Part shown: positions 27,715 to 36,706 of the stretch, piece after piece
How positions within the stretch are numbered: position 1 is the first letter of the stretch
Layout: each line of letters starts with the position of its first letter
Source: Aeriscardovia sp.
GTDB taxonomy: Bacteria > Actinomycetota > Actinomycetes > Actinomycetales > Bifidobacteriaceae
DNA: 64,000 bases
Direction: 5' to 3'
Assembly: GCA_017405305.1 (NCBI GenBank)
Contig: JAFRAT010000007.1
Location: forward strand, 1-64,000
Made by a program: the position numbers and the translations under genes
Notes under the pieces: generated by a model
Seen by the model: only the letters and a program-made list of their open reading frames with translations
Told to the model about the DNA's origin: nothing
Database searches by the model: none

Positions 27715-28614
27715 ATGATCGAGTTTTCCCCGATTGAGACGGCGCGCCGGGCGGCCGTCCAGATGGCGAAGGACGCGTCGGCCGTCGGACGGTTCCTGTC
27801 GCGCCGCAACCTCGGCGACGGCGTGTACGACTTCCGGTTCCAGTCACTGCTGCGCGGCTACGAACAGTGGCAGTGGTCCGTGAGCCTGTACCACGACGTC
27901 CAGATGGAGGAGTGGACCGTCAACGAGTCCTCGCTGCTGCCGACTTCCGGCGCGCTATTGGCGCCGGCTTGGGTGCCGTGGCGGGAGCGGCTGCGGCCCT
28001 CCGACCTGTCAGTGACGGACGCGCTGGGCACGATGCCGGACGATTCCCGCATGGAGGACGGCTTCCTGCCGACCGACGAGCGCGCGGCCGAGGCTGCCGG
28101 CATCGGCCGGACCGTCCGCGAGATCGTCGAGGAATACCGCCTGTCCCGCTCGCACGTCCTGACCTCGCCGGCGCGCCAGAAAATCGCGCAGCGGTGGTAC
28201 AACGGCCCGCACGGCCCCAAGTCGCTGAGCACTCGCGCCGCGGCGGGCCATGTGTGCGAGACCTGCGCGTTCTTCGTCCCGCTCCGGGGAGACCTGGGCG
28301 AGGTGTTCGGCGTCTGCGCCAATAAGTGGAGTCCAGACGACGGCCGTGTGGTCTCCCTGGACCATGGCTGCGGCGAGCACTCCGAGATCGAACCGCAGCA
28401 GACCACGGGCCTGTGGCCGGACAACAAGCCGACTTACGACGACGGCCATATCGATGTGCTACCGCGCTCCGAACGCGAGGATCCCGACCATTCCCGCGTC
28501 GTCGAGAACCTGGACGACGCGGGCGAGGAAGCGGAGGAAGCCGTCGGCGCGAAGACGGACAGAACGGAGAAAGACGCGTCCCGGGACGCGCGGCCGGACG
28601 ATATTGCGCAGTGA
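27715..28614 (+). CDS. DUF3027 family protein
   Basis: A 299-residue protein of a family restricted to Actinobacteria, of unknown function. Conserved parts visible are YDFRFQSLLRGYEQWQWSV, LLPTSGALLAPAWVPWRERL, and a cysteine-rich segment (GHVCETCAFFVPL, FGVCANKWSP, LDHGCGEHSE) that looks like a four-cysteine metal site. The tail after ~250 is acidic and poorly ordered. It starts one base after the cold-shock-domain gene, so the two are translated from one message and may act together. Confidence 0.85.
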   Translation: MIEFSPIETARRAAVQMAKDASAVGRFLSRRNLGDGVYDFRFQSLLRGYEQWQWSVSLYHDVQMEEWTVNESSLLPTSGALLAPAWVPWRERLRPSDLSVTDALGTMPDDSRMEDGFLPTDERAAEAAGIGRTVREIVEEYRLSRSHVLTSPARQKIAQRWYNGPHGPKSLSTRAAAGHVCETCAFFVPLRGDLGEVFGVCANKWSPDDGRVVSLDHGCGEHSEIEPQQTTGLWPDNKPTYDDGHIDVLPRSEREDPDHSRVVENLDDAGEEAEEAVGAKTDRTEKDASRDARPDDIAQ

Positions 28615-28690
28615 GCGCAATCGGGGACGGAGCAAGGCGTCTCGTCACCTGAAATCTGTAGAGTGAAGTGACGAAGTCGGAAGGAAATAC

Positions 28691-31273
28691 ATGTTCGAAC
28701 GGTTCACAGACCGCGCACGAAGGGTGATTGTCCTGGCCCAGCAGGAGGCTCGCGCCCTTCAGCACAACTACATCGGCACGGAGCACATCCTGCTCGGCCT
28801 CATCCGGGAAGGGGACGGCATCGCCGCCAAGGCTCTGGAAGCCAAGGGCGTGGAGCTCGACAAGGCCCGCGCCCAGATCATCGAAATGATCGGCAAGGGC
28901 ACCGCGACCCAGAACGGGCACATCCCGTTCACGCCGCACGCCCGACAGGTCCTCGAGCTCAGCTTGCGCGAAGCGCTGCAACTGGGCCACAGCTACATCG
29001 GCACGGAGCACATCCTGCTCGGCCTCATTCATGAGGGCGAGGGCGTCGGCAGCCAGGTCCTGGTGAAGATGGGCGTCGACCTGGGGGACCTGCGCGCGTC
29101 CGTCATCGACATGATCCGCGGCGTGTCCGCGTCCGAGGGCGACGACCAGGACCGCCTGGCCAACGCCGGCGGCGTGGAGAACAAGACGCCGCAGTCCGGT
29201 TCCGCCATCCTCAACCAGTTCGGCCGCAACCTCACCCAGGAAGCCGCTGACGGCAAACTCGACCCGGTCATCGGCCGCAAGAAGGAGATCCTGCGCGTGA
29301 TGACCGTCCTCAGCCGCCGCACCAAGACCAACCCGGTGCTCATCGGCGAGCCGGGCGTCGGCAAGACAGCCGTCGTCGAAGGACTCGCGCAGCGCATCGT
29401 GGACCAGGACGTGCCGGAGACGCTCAAGGACAAAAAGATCTACGCCCTCGACCTCGCTTCCCTTGTGGCTGGCTCCCGCTACCGCGGCGATTTCGAGGAG
29501 CGCCTCAAGAAGGTCACCAAAGAAGTCAAAACCCGCGGCGACATCATCCTCTTCATCGATGAGATCCACCAGATCGTCGGGGCCGGTTCCGCCGACGGCG
29601 CGCTGGGCGCGGGCGATATGCTCAAGCCGATGCTCGCGCGCGGCGAGCTCCAGACGATCGGCGCGACAACGACGGACGAGTACCGCAAGTACATCGAGAA
29701 GGACGCTGCGCTGGAACGCCGCTTCCAGCCCATCCAGGTCCCGGAACCGACCGTCGCCGAGACCATCGAGATCCTCAAAGGCCTGCGCGGCCGCTACGAG
29801 AAGCACCATCAGGTGACCATCACCGACGGCGCGCTGCAAACCGCGGCCGAGCTGTCTTCGCGCTACATCCAGGACCGCAACTTGCCGGACAAGGCCATCG
29901 ACCTCATCGACGAGGCAGGCGCGCGCCTGCGCATCCAGCGCCTGACCGCCCCGCCGGAGCTCAAGGACCTCGACGTGCGCATCGCGAAGGCCAAGGCAGA
30001 CAAGAACAAGGCCGTCGAAGCGCAGGACTTCCAGAAGGCCGCGGATCTGCGCGACAAGGAGGAGAAGCTCGAGTCCGAGCGCGCCGAGAAGGAAAAAGCG
30101 TGGCAGGACGGCGAATCCGACACGAAGATGGTCGTGGACGATGAGACGATCGCCAAGGTCGTCTCCAACACCACCGGCATCCCGGTCTTCAAGCTGACGG
30201 AGACCGAGTCGAAGAAGCTTCTGGGAATGGAGGAGGCGCTGCACCGGCGCGTCGTGGGGCAGGACGAGGCCATCAGCGCCATCTCCCGCTCCATCCGCCG
30301 CGCGCGCGTGGGCCTCAAGGATCCAAAGCGTCCGACCGGCTCGTTCATCTTCGCCGGCCCGACGGGTGTGGGAAAAACCGAACTCGCCAAGGCGCTCGCG
30401 CAGTTCCTCTTCGACGACGAGGACGCGCTCATCCGCGTCGACATGTCCGAGTTCTCCGAGAAGTACTCGGTGTCTCGTCTCTTCGGCGCGCCCCCGGGGT
30501 ACGTCGGCTACGAGGAAGGCGGCGAACTCACCGAGAAGGTGCGCCGCAAACCGTTCTCCGTCATCCTGTTCGACGAGATCGAGAAGGCGCATCCGGACAT
30601 CTTCAACACGCTGCTGCAGGTGCTGGACGACGGCCATCTCACCGACGGCCAGGGGCGTCTGGTGGACTTCAAGAACACCATCATCATCATGACGACCAAT
30701 ATCGGCACGAAGGACATCACCCGCACGCAGAGCATGGGATTCAGCGCGGGCGATTCGCCGGAGAGCGACTACCGAAACATGAAGGCCGAAGTCACCAGCG
30801 ACCTCAAGAAGCAGTTCCGCCCAGAGTTCCTCAACCGCCTTGACGACATCATCGTCTTCCAGCAGCTGACGAAGGCGCAGGTCCGCCAGATTGTGGATAT
30901 GCAGGTCGACGAACTGAGCGCCCGCCTCTTCGCGCGCCACATGTCGATTGGGCTGACCGACGCCGCCAAGGACCTGCTGACGCAGAAAGGCTTCGACCCG
31001 CTGCTGGGCGCGCGTCCGCTGCGCCGCGTGATCCAGAACGAGATCGAGGACTCCATCGCCGAGCGGATCCTGCAGGGGACGCTACGCGACGGCGAGATGA
31101 TCACGGTCGACGCCCAGGGCGAAGGCCCCCTCGGCGAGTTCCTCTTCGAAAGCAGACCGTTCGACGCCGCCACGGAGACCGGTGCTGGCGCGCCAGCAAC
31201 CGCCGAGCCCGCGGCCCTCGAGCCGACGGCCGCGGGCGATGCCGGAGACGCCGGTCTGACGAAGGCCGAGTGA
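28691..31273 (+). CDS. clpC: ATP-dependent Clp protease ATP-binding subunit ClpC
   Basis: AAA+ unfoldase that feeds substrates to ClpP. The 860 residues contain the double Clp-N repeat (each with [13 protein letters not shown]- or [13 protein letters not shown]-type sequence), a first AAA+ module with Walker A GEPGVGKT at 219-226 and Walker [13 protein letters not shown], a UVR-like middle helix ([15 protein letters not shown]), and a second module with Walker A GPTGVGKT at 556-563. The tail after ~840 is Ala/Pro-rich. GGAAGGAAA precedes the ATG. No CtsR, HspR or ClgR operator was obvious in the 76-base gap upstream. Confidence 0.97.
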   Translation: MFERFTDRARRVIVLAQQEARALQHNYIGTEHILLGLIREGDGIAAKALEAKGVELDKARAQIIEMIGKGTATQNGHIPFTPHARQVLELSLREALQLGHSYIGTEHILLGLIHEGEGVGSQVLVKMGVDLGDLRASVIDMIRGVSASEGDDQDRLANAGGVENKTPQSGSAILNQFGRNLTQEAADGKLDPVIGRKKEILRVMTVLSRRTKTNPVLIGEPGVGKTAVVEGLAQRIVDQDVPETLKDKKIYALDLASLVAGSRYRGDFEERLKKVTKEVKTRGDIILFIDEIHQIVGAGSADGALGAGDMLKPMLARGELQTIGATTTDEYRKYIEKDAALERRFQPIQVPEPTVAETIEILKGLRGRYEKHHQVTITDGALQTAAELSSRYIQDRNLPDKAIDLIDEAGARLRIQRLTAPPELKDLDVRIAKAKADKNKAVEAQDFQKAADLRDKEEKLESERAEKEKAWQDGESDTKMVVDDETIAKVVSNTTGIPVFKLTETESKKLLGMEEALHRRVVGQDEAISAISRSIRRARVGLKDPKRPTGSFIFAGPTGVGKTELAKALAQFLFDDEDALIRVDMSEFSEKYSVSRLFGAPPGYVGYEEGGELTEKVRRKPFSVILFDEIEKAHPDIFNTLLQVLDDGHLTDGQGRLVDFKNTIIIMTTNIGTKDITRTQSMGFSAGDSPESDYRNMKAEVTSDLKKQFRPEFLNRLDDIIVFQQLTKAQVRQIVDMQVDELSARLFARHMSIGLTDAAKDLLTQKGFDPLLGARPLRRVIQNEIEDSIAERILQGTLRDGEMITVDAQGEGPLGEFLFESRPFDAATETGAGAPATAEPAALEPTAAGDAGDAGLTKAE

Positions 31274-32770
31274 GTGGGCGCCGCAGGTTCGCAGGCTGCG
31301 AGAAAAGACCGAAGCGACGACGCGTTCCGGTCCGTCCCCCGTCGTGGATGGATGCTGGGCGCACTCATGGCTTCGGCCTTTTTCTGCCTCTTCAACGAAA
31401 CGCTCCTGTCCGTCGGCAACAACGCGGTCATGAAACAGTGGCATCTGGCCTACAACACCGTCCAGTGGACGATGACAGCCTTCCTGGTGGCGATGGGCCT
31501 GTCCGTGCCGATGGCCGCGTTCGTCATCCGGCGGCGCTCCACGCCGCGTGTCCTGGCGACAGCACTCGGGCTGATCGTCGCTGGCTTGGCCATTGACGCC
31601 GCCAGCTCCGTGTTTCCGGTGCTCATCGTCGGGCGCGTTGTCGAAGGCTTTGGCGCTGGATTCATCACGCCGCTGCTATTCTCCAGCGCACTGTCCATCA
31701 CGGACGCCCGCCGCCGGGGCGTCGTCACGGCCACGTGCGGCATCGTCTGCGGCCTAGGGCCGTCGCTTGCGCCGCTGTATTCAGGCGTGATCCTGGACGC
31801 CGGCCTCGACTGGCACTGGCTGTTCGCCGCGCCGCTGTGCGTCTGCTCGCTGCTGCTGGCGATCTCGGCGTTCGCCGTCTCCGACATCTCGCCGCACTCG
31901 GGCAGCATCCCCGATCACCTGTCCATGGTCGAATCCGCTGTCGGCTTCCCGTTGGCCATCGCCGGCATCAACTCCCTAGCCGTATCCCTGGCGTCCGTTT
32001 GGGGGTGGGCCATGGCCGTGGTCGGCGTCGGTTTCTGCATGGCCTGGGCGAAGCGGCAGCTGTCGCTCTCGTCATCTCCGCTCACGGCGGACCGGACCGA
32101 TCCGGAAACGGGGGAGAAGTACGTCATCGCCCCGCTGCTGAACCTGCGGGCCCTGTCCGCGGTGCCGGTCTGGTGCGGCCTGCTGCTCGTCCTGCTGATC
32201 CAAACGGCGAACATGTGCCTGTCCGTCGTGTACCCGATGGCGGTGCAGCCGGCGTTCCAGCTGAATTCCGTGCAATCGTCCCTCATGCTGATGGCGCCGC
32301 TGCTGTTCTCGCAGCTGTGCGCCGCCGCTTCGGGCCGCCTGTTCGACCGCATCGGTCCGCGCGTCGGCGTCTTCAGCGGGTTCGCGCTGCTGATCCTCGG
32401 GTTCCTGCTGTTCGCGCTGAATAGGTCAACGGACGGAGCGGGCCTGCGGACGACCGTCGCCGCTGCCGTCTGCGCCTTCGTCGGCGTGGCCTTCGCGACG
32501 CCCGGCATCGAGGCCACGCTCTTCGCGCTGGCGCCGTCGGCCACGGCCGACGTGTCGACCGCCGTCCAGACGGCGATGCAGGTCGGCGGAGCCATCGGAA
32601 CGGCAGTCAGCATGGCGGTGTTTCAGTCCGCTTTGGGCAGTGATCCATTGCGCGCCGCGTACGTGCATGCCTTCGGGGACGTGTCCTGGATCCTGGTCGT
32701 CCTGTACGCGCTGTGCATGACGATTGCGTACTTTGTCGTCGCTTCGCCGGGACGCCGTCGCCGGCCGTGA
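31274..32770 (+). CDS. MFS transporter, DHA2-like (multidrug-exporter type)
   Basis: A 498-residue polytopic membrane protein with about 14 hydrophobic segments, the DHA2 (14-helix) pattern of drug:proton antiporters. Motif C-like GIVCGLGPSLAPLYSGVIL in helix 5 supports an exporter. The first helix begins around residue 26 (WMLGALMASAFFCLFNETLL). The substrate cannot be read from sequence. The GTG start abuts the clpC stop without a gap, so it may be expressed by readthrough from clpC. Confidence 0.85.
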   Translation: MGAAGSQAARKDRSDDAFRSVPRRGWMLGALMASAFFCLFNETLLSVGNNAVMKQWHLAYNTVQWTMTAFLVAMGLSVPMAAFVIRRRSTPRVLATALGLIVAGLAIDAASSVFPVLIVGRVVEGFGAGFITPLLFSSALSITDARRRGVVTATCGIVCGLGPSLAPLYSGVILDAGLDWHWLFAAPLCVCSLLLAISAFAVSDISPHSGSIPDHLSMVESAVGFPLAIAGINSLAVSLASVWGWAMAVVGVGFCMAWAKRQLSLSSSPLTADRTDPETGEKYVIAPLLNLRALSAVPVWCGLLLVLLIQTANMCLSVVYPMAVQPAFQLNSVQSSLMLMAPLLFSQLCAAASGRLFDRIGPRVGVFSGFALLILGFLLFALNRSTDGAGLRTTVAAAVCAFVGVAFATPGIEATLFALAPSATADVSTAVQTAMQVGGAIGTAVSMAVFQSALGSDPLRAAYVHAFGDVSWILVVLYALCMTIAYFVVASPGRRRRP

Positions 32771-32783
32771 AAGAATAGGGGGC

Positions 32784-33776
32784 ATGGACAAGCTCGCAAT
32801 TGTCGTCGTGACGTACAAACGCCAGGAACTGCTGTCGGGACTCTTCGACTCCATCCTGGCGTCCAGCATCGCTCCGTGGCGCATCGTCGTCACGGACAAC
32901 GAGAACTCGGAGGACACCAGGAAACTGGCGGAGGATTTCGCGCAGGCCGTCGACCGCCGGTGGGGCAGGAGCGCGCCCGACACGGAGACCAACACCCGCC
33001 GGGTCGTCTACCAGGCCATGACGGAGAACACCGGCGGCTCGGGCGGCTTCAACGCGGGCGTCAAACGCGCGTACGACCTGGGCGCGCAGTGGTTCTGGGT
33101 GATGGACGACGACGTCGCCATCGAGCCGGACGGCATCGAGAAGCTTGACAAGTGGACCGGCCGCCACGATGTCATCCAAGGCCAGCGCCATAACTTCGAC
33201 GGCGCCCCGTTCTACTGGCAGTACCACTTCATCGTCCCGCTGGGCATCCCGGACCCCGTCGCTCCCAGCGGCTTCGGCCACGCCGGCTACAAGACCATGA
33301 ACACCGTCTGCTTCGAAGGCGGCCTGTTCAAACGATCCGTGGTCCGGAAAATCGGTTTGCCGGACAAACGGTTCTTCATCTACTGGGACGACACGATGTA
33401 CGGCTACCTAGCCAGCAAGCTCACCAACCCGATCATCGTGCCCGACTTCGTCATGCGCCGCACGCGCGCCATCGGCAACTGGAACATCGCCGGCAAGCGC
33501 AAGCTCAACTCCACGTCCGACATGAACCGCTACCACATCATGCGCAACCGCGGCTACATGGCCCGGTATTTCATGCTGTACGGCGACTACCGGCCGGTGC
33601 TGTTCGGCCTGGGCACGCTGCTGACGTTCGCCAAGGAGCTTGTCCGCCTGGCAATGGTCGACAAATCCTTCAAAACGGGCGTCCCCGCGCTGATCCGCGG
33701 CTGGTGGGATTCCCGCGCGATCCTGCATGACGGGCAGTGGCGGCCGATGCCGCCGCTGGACGACAAGGAGGCATGA
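32784..33776 (+). CDS. GT2-family glycosyltransferase (galactofuranosyl/rhamnosyl-transferase-like)
   Basis: A 330-residue cytosolic or membrane-associated glycosyltransferase. The GT-A fold begins at once (MDKLAIVVVTYKRQELL), followed by TENTGGSGGFNAGVKRA and the metal-binding DDD at 108-110 in WFWVMDDDVAIEPDG; the acceptor-side motif is FFIYWDDTMYGYLASK. These features are typical of the GlfT/rhamnosyltransferase branch of GT2, which builds cell-wall polysaccharides. Donor and acceptor are not known here. ATG follows TAGGGGGC. The next small gene starts immediately after it. Confidence 0.87.
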   Translation: MDKLAIVVVTYKRQELLSGLFDSILASSIAPWRIVVTDNENSEDTRKLAEDFAQAVDRRWGRSAPDTETNTRRVVYQAMTENTGGSGGFNAGVKRAYDLGAQWFWVMDDDVAIEPDGIEKLDKWTGRHDVIQGQRHNFDGAPFYWQYHFIVPLGIPDPVAPSGFGHAGYKTMNTVCFEGGLFKRSVVRKIGLPDKRFFIYWDDTMYGYLASKLTNPIIVPDFVMRRTRAIGNWNIAGKRKLNSTSDMNRYHIMRNRGYMARYFMLYGDYRPVLFGLGTLLTFAKELVRLAMVDKSFKTGVPALIRGWWDSRAILHDGQWRPMPPLDDKEA

Positions 33777-33778
33777 AC

Positions 33779-34168
33779 ATGGTTCCATCAGCACAGGCTT
33801 CCGGCGTCGGCGTCGGCGGCTCGGGCATCGAAGACGCTCCGGTCGGCCTGGAGGCCGGCTGTTTCGCGGCGGAACTGACAAGGATCCCCACGCCCGAACC
33901 GTCCACCTCGGACGCCGTGGCCGACGCCATCGCGCGGCTGCTGGACGGGTACGACGTCCCGGGAAGCGCGCCCGCCGGCGTGACCTCCCCTGCGCCCGCC
34001 AAGGCGGACGAGCCGCTGGACTTCATGACCGACCTCGGCCAATCCTGGGCCGGCGTGGACGTCACCGAGCTGCCAAGCGACAGGACCGGCCGCCCGCTAG
34101 CCGTCATCAACGCCGCCGCGCGCTTCGCCAGCCAACAGCGCGCCCGCCGCGCCGAAAAGAGGCGGTGA
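33779..34168 (+). CDS. Small protein of unknown function between the glycosyltransferase and aminotransferase genes
   Basis: A 129-residue protein rich in Ala, Gly and Pro, without membrane segment or recognisable domain. The central part (STSDAVADAIARLLDGYDVPG) could form a helix; the C-terminus is strongly basic (ARFASQQRARRAEKRR). The ATG at 33779 lies seven bases after AAGGAGG; an ATG at 33773 overlaps the previous stop (ATGA) but is too near that site. Two bases separate its stop from the aminotransferase start. The tight packing and codon preference support a real gene. Confidence 0.65.
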   Translation: MVPSAQASGVGVGGSGIEDAPVGLEAGCFAAELTRIPTPEPSTSDAVADAIARLLDGYDVPGSAPAGVTSPAPAKADEPLDFMTDLGQSWAGVDVTELPSDRTGRPLAVINAAARFASQQRARRAEKRR

Positions 34169-34170
34169 CA

Positions 34171-35430
34171 ATGGCCGAACCGATTCCAAGGTTCTCCCAT
34201 CGCGTCCCCGTCGGCGAGCCGAACCCCATCATCGCCGCCCAGAACGCGGCGAAAGCGGCGGGCCGCCCGCTCTACCAACTCAATGACTCCAACCCGACGC
34301 ACCACGGTCTGACCCTGGAAGGCATGCCGCCGCGCTACGACGCCGAACCGCGGGGCCAAAGCTTCGCCCGCCGGGCACTCGCGGAGTTCCTGACGCGCCG
34401 CGCCCGCAACCAAGGCTTCGACCTGCCGGTCCCGGACTGCGTTCCCGCTCCGGACGGCGCGGCCGCCGGCATGGTCTCCGTGCTTGCGCCGGAACCCGTC
34501 GACCCCGACGACCTATACCTTGCCAGCTCCACGTCGGAGGCCTACTCCTGGCTGATGAAGCTGCTGTGCGACCCAGGGGAGGCCGTGCTGTGCCCGACGC
34601 CGGGTTACCCGCTCATCCCGTCCATCGGCGGCCTTGAAAACGTCGAAGCGGTGCCGTATCCGCTGCGGTACGACGGCTCCTGGTACATCGACGTGGACTG
34701 GATCGCCCGCGTCCTCAACGAGCGCGACGACATCCGCGCGCTGATTCTCGTCAACCCGAACAACCCGACCGGCTCCTACACCGGCCGCAGCGACTACGAA
34801 CGGCTGGTGGAGCTGTGCCGGGAACATCGTCTGGCAATCATCGCGGACGAGGTGTTCTTCGACTTCGCTCTGGAGCCGGCGCACGCCCCGTTCCGCGTCG
34901 CGGGGGAAAAACGCGTTCTGACCTTCGGTCTGGACGGCTTCTCGAAGCTGTTGGCTGCTCCGCATGCCAAGGTCGGCTGGATTCAGATGTCCGGCCCGGA
35001 CGAAGCGATGGCCGAAGCCAAAAAACGCCTGGACGTCATCAGCGACGACTACCTGCCGATGTCCGGCATTCTCGCCGAGCGCATCCCCGGGCTGCTGGAG
35101 CGCGTGCCTGATCAGCTGCGCCGCACGCGCGAGCGAACGGTTGACAATCTGCGCATCCTCAAGGATCTTTTAGCCTGTAGTCGTAGCGGCGTGACGACCT
35201 TGCTGCGCCCGGAGGGCGGCTGGAACGTCCTGCTGCGTTTCCCGGGCTCGCTCGACGAGAACGACCTGGTCGACACCATGATCCGCGAGCAGGGCATCAC
35301 CGCGCAGCCGGGATACTTCTTCGACATGCCGGCCAACGGCTACGTCTGCGCGTCCCTGCTATCGTGCCCCGCCGACTTCCGCAAAGGGATGACGGCGCTG
35401 CTGGACGTCATCGACGGCTTCTTCGAATAG
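34171..35430 (+). CDS. Pyridoxal-phosphate aminotransferase, class I/II
   Basis: A 419-residue fold-type I aminotransferase. The substrate-loop motif NPNNPTG lies at 195-201, the phosphate-side Asp in IIADEVFFDF, and the Schiff-base Lys is K259 in GFSKLLAAPHAKVGW. The N-terminal part (RPLYQLNDSNPTHHGL) resembles the branch that acts on alanine, valine or aromatic amino acids; I cannot decide the substrate. The ATG is preceded by GAGGCGGTGACA within the end of the upstream gene. It ends the short gene run from clpC onwards; imperfect inverted repeats follow it (35432-35468) but no T-run. Confidence 0.9.
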   Translation: MAEPIPRFSHRVPVGEPNPIIAAQNAAKAAGRPLYQLNDSNPTHHGLTLEGMPPRYDAEPRGQSFARRALAEFLTRRARNQGFDLPVPDCVPAPDGAAAGMVSVLAPEPVDPDDLYLASSTSEAYSWLMKLLCDPGEAVLCPTPGYPLIPSIGGLENVEAVPYPLRYDGSWYIDVDWIARVLNERDDIRALILVNPNNPTGSYTGRSDYERLVELCREHRLAIIADEVFFDFALEPAHAPFRVAGEKRVLTFGLDGFSKLLAAPHAKVGWIQMSGPDEAMAEAKKRLDVISDDYLPMSGILAERIPGLLERVPDQLRRTRERTVDNLRILKDLLACSRSGVTTLLRPEGGWNVLLRFPGSLDENDLVDTMIREQGITAQPGYFFDMPANGYVCASLLSCPADFRKGMTALLDVIDGFFE

Positions 35431-35631
35431 CCGTCCGCGGCCGGGCCCATCCGGCACATTCCGGACGGGATTATCATTCCGGTTTACTTTGGGTTCCTCG
35501 CTTTCCTCACGCTGAGAAATCAGGGTAGTTCCTGGCGTAAAGGCCAAAACAGCGCGGAAAGACAGGCTCTTAGCCAATTGACTGACCTTTGTGAAAGGAT
35601 GTCGCGGACTGTTACTAGCCTGGGACCCTAA

Positions 35632-35667
35632 TGACATTGTCAGTGGGCGACTGAGCCAGCGATGTCA
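35632..35667 (+). repeat. Nested inverted repeats in the leader of the nucleoside operon
   Basis: TGACAT ... ATGTCA encloses TCAGT-GGGCG-ACTGA. The element lies 46 bases before the first nucleoside hydrolase, downstream of a possible promoter (TTGTGA 35589-35594, TACTAG 35613-35618). It could be an operator or a folded mRNA leader. Confidence 0.4.
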
Positions 35668-35713
35668 GGGAATGGAAAAACGGTCGAAAGACGAACAAAG
35701 GAGTTTGGTTGGA

Positions 35714-36652
35714 ATGGCCGAGAAAATCATTCTTGATTGCGACCCGGGCCACGACGACGCCGTCGCCATCCTGCTGGCGCTAGGCGATCCGCGCATCGAT
35801 TTGCTGGGCGTAACGACGATCGGCGGCAACGCGCCCCTGGACAAGGTCACCTACAACGCGCGCGCCATGCTCGAGCTGGCCAAGGCAACGGACGTCCCGG
35901 TTCACGCCGGCTGCGCCCGCCCGCTGGTCCGCAAGCCGAAGGACGCTGCGTACATCCACGGCGAGACCGGCCTCAACGGCCTCGAACTGCCGGAACCGAC
36001 CCGTCCGCTGGACGAGGGCCACGCCGTGAACTGGATCATCGACACCATCATGGGCAACAAGCCGAACACCATCACCCTGGTGCCGACCGGCCCGCTGACG
36101 AACATCGCCATGGCGGTCCGCCTCGAGCCGCGCATCGTCGGCCGTGTCAAGCAGATCGTGCTCATGGGCGGCGCCTACGCCACCGGCAACTCCGGGCCAT
36201 GCACCGAGTTCAACGTCCAGTGCGACCCAGAGGCGGCCCACATCGTCTTCAACGAGAAGTGGCGCTCGTTGACCATGATCGGCCTCGACCTGACGCACCA
36301 GGCGCTGTGCACCCGCGAGTACCAGAAGATGATCGCGGCCGCGAACCCGCGTCTCTCAGGCGCGCTCAACGGCCTCATGGACTTCTTCCGCTCCACGTAC
36401 CAGGACCAGGAAGCCTTCCCGGATCCGCCGACGCACGATCCGTGCGCCGTGGCCTACGTCATCGACCCAGGCCTCATCGAGACCCGCCGCTGCCCGATCG
36501 ACGTGGAGCTGACCGGAACCCTGACCACCGGCATGACCGTCGCCGACCTGCGCGCGCAAGCCCCGAAGGACTGCACGAGCCAGGTCGCCACGAAGCTCGA
36601 CGTCGATGGCTTCTGGAACCTCGTCGCCGCGGCTGTCCGGAACCTCGGCTGA
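35714..36652 (+). CDS. Inosine/uridine-preferring nucleoside hydrolase (first copy)
   Basis: Cleaves ribonucleosides to base and ribose. The 312-residue length is normal. The calcium-binding N-terminal cluster DCDPGHDDA (D8, D10, D14, D15) is intact, as are VPTGPLTNIA, the ribose-binding NVQCDPEAA and the C-terminal HDPCAV with the catalytic His and Asp. The ATG has AAAGGAG ten bases upstream. The following transporter and second hydrolase suggest import and cleavage of exogenous nucleosides. Base preference cannot be decided, though the IunH type is most similar. Confidence 0.93.
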   Translation: MAEKIILDCDPGHDDAVAILLALGDPRIDLLGVTTIGGNAPLDKVTYNARAMLELAKATDVPVHAGCARPLVRKPKDAAYIHGETGLNGLELPEPTRPLDEGHAVNWIIDTIMGNKPNTITLVPTGPLTNIAMAVRLEPRIVGRVKQIVLMGGAYATGNSGPCTEFNVQCDPEAAHIVFNEKWRSLTMIGLDLTHQALCTREYQKMIAAANPRLSGALNGLMDFFRSTYQDQEAFPDPPTHDPCAVAYVIDPGLIETRRCPIDVELTGTLTTGMTVADLRAQAPKDCTSQVATKLDVDGFWNLVAAAVRNLG

Positions 36653-36706
36653 CGCGCCCGCATCCGCATCACAGATCGCATCAGATTACTCATAGGGGAG
36701 TGAGCA

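Noticed and set aside
27920-30940. Very long open frame (about 1000 codons) on the minus strand opposite clpC and DUF3027
   Set aside because: High G/C at third positions opens frames opposite real genes; the translated product is low-complexity, rich in Leu, Asp, Arg and Val, with no recognisable domain, while clpC on the other strand is beyond doubt.
35431-35468. Terminator after the aminotransferase gene
   Set aside because: Competing short inverted repeats exist but there is no T-run and the longest stem has a 26-base loop.
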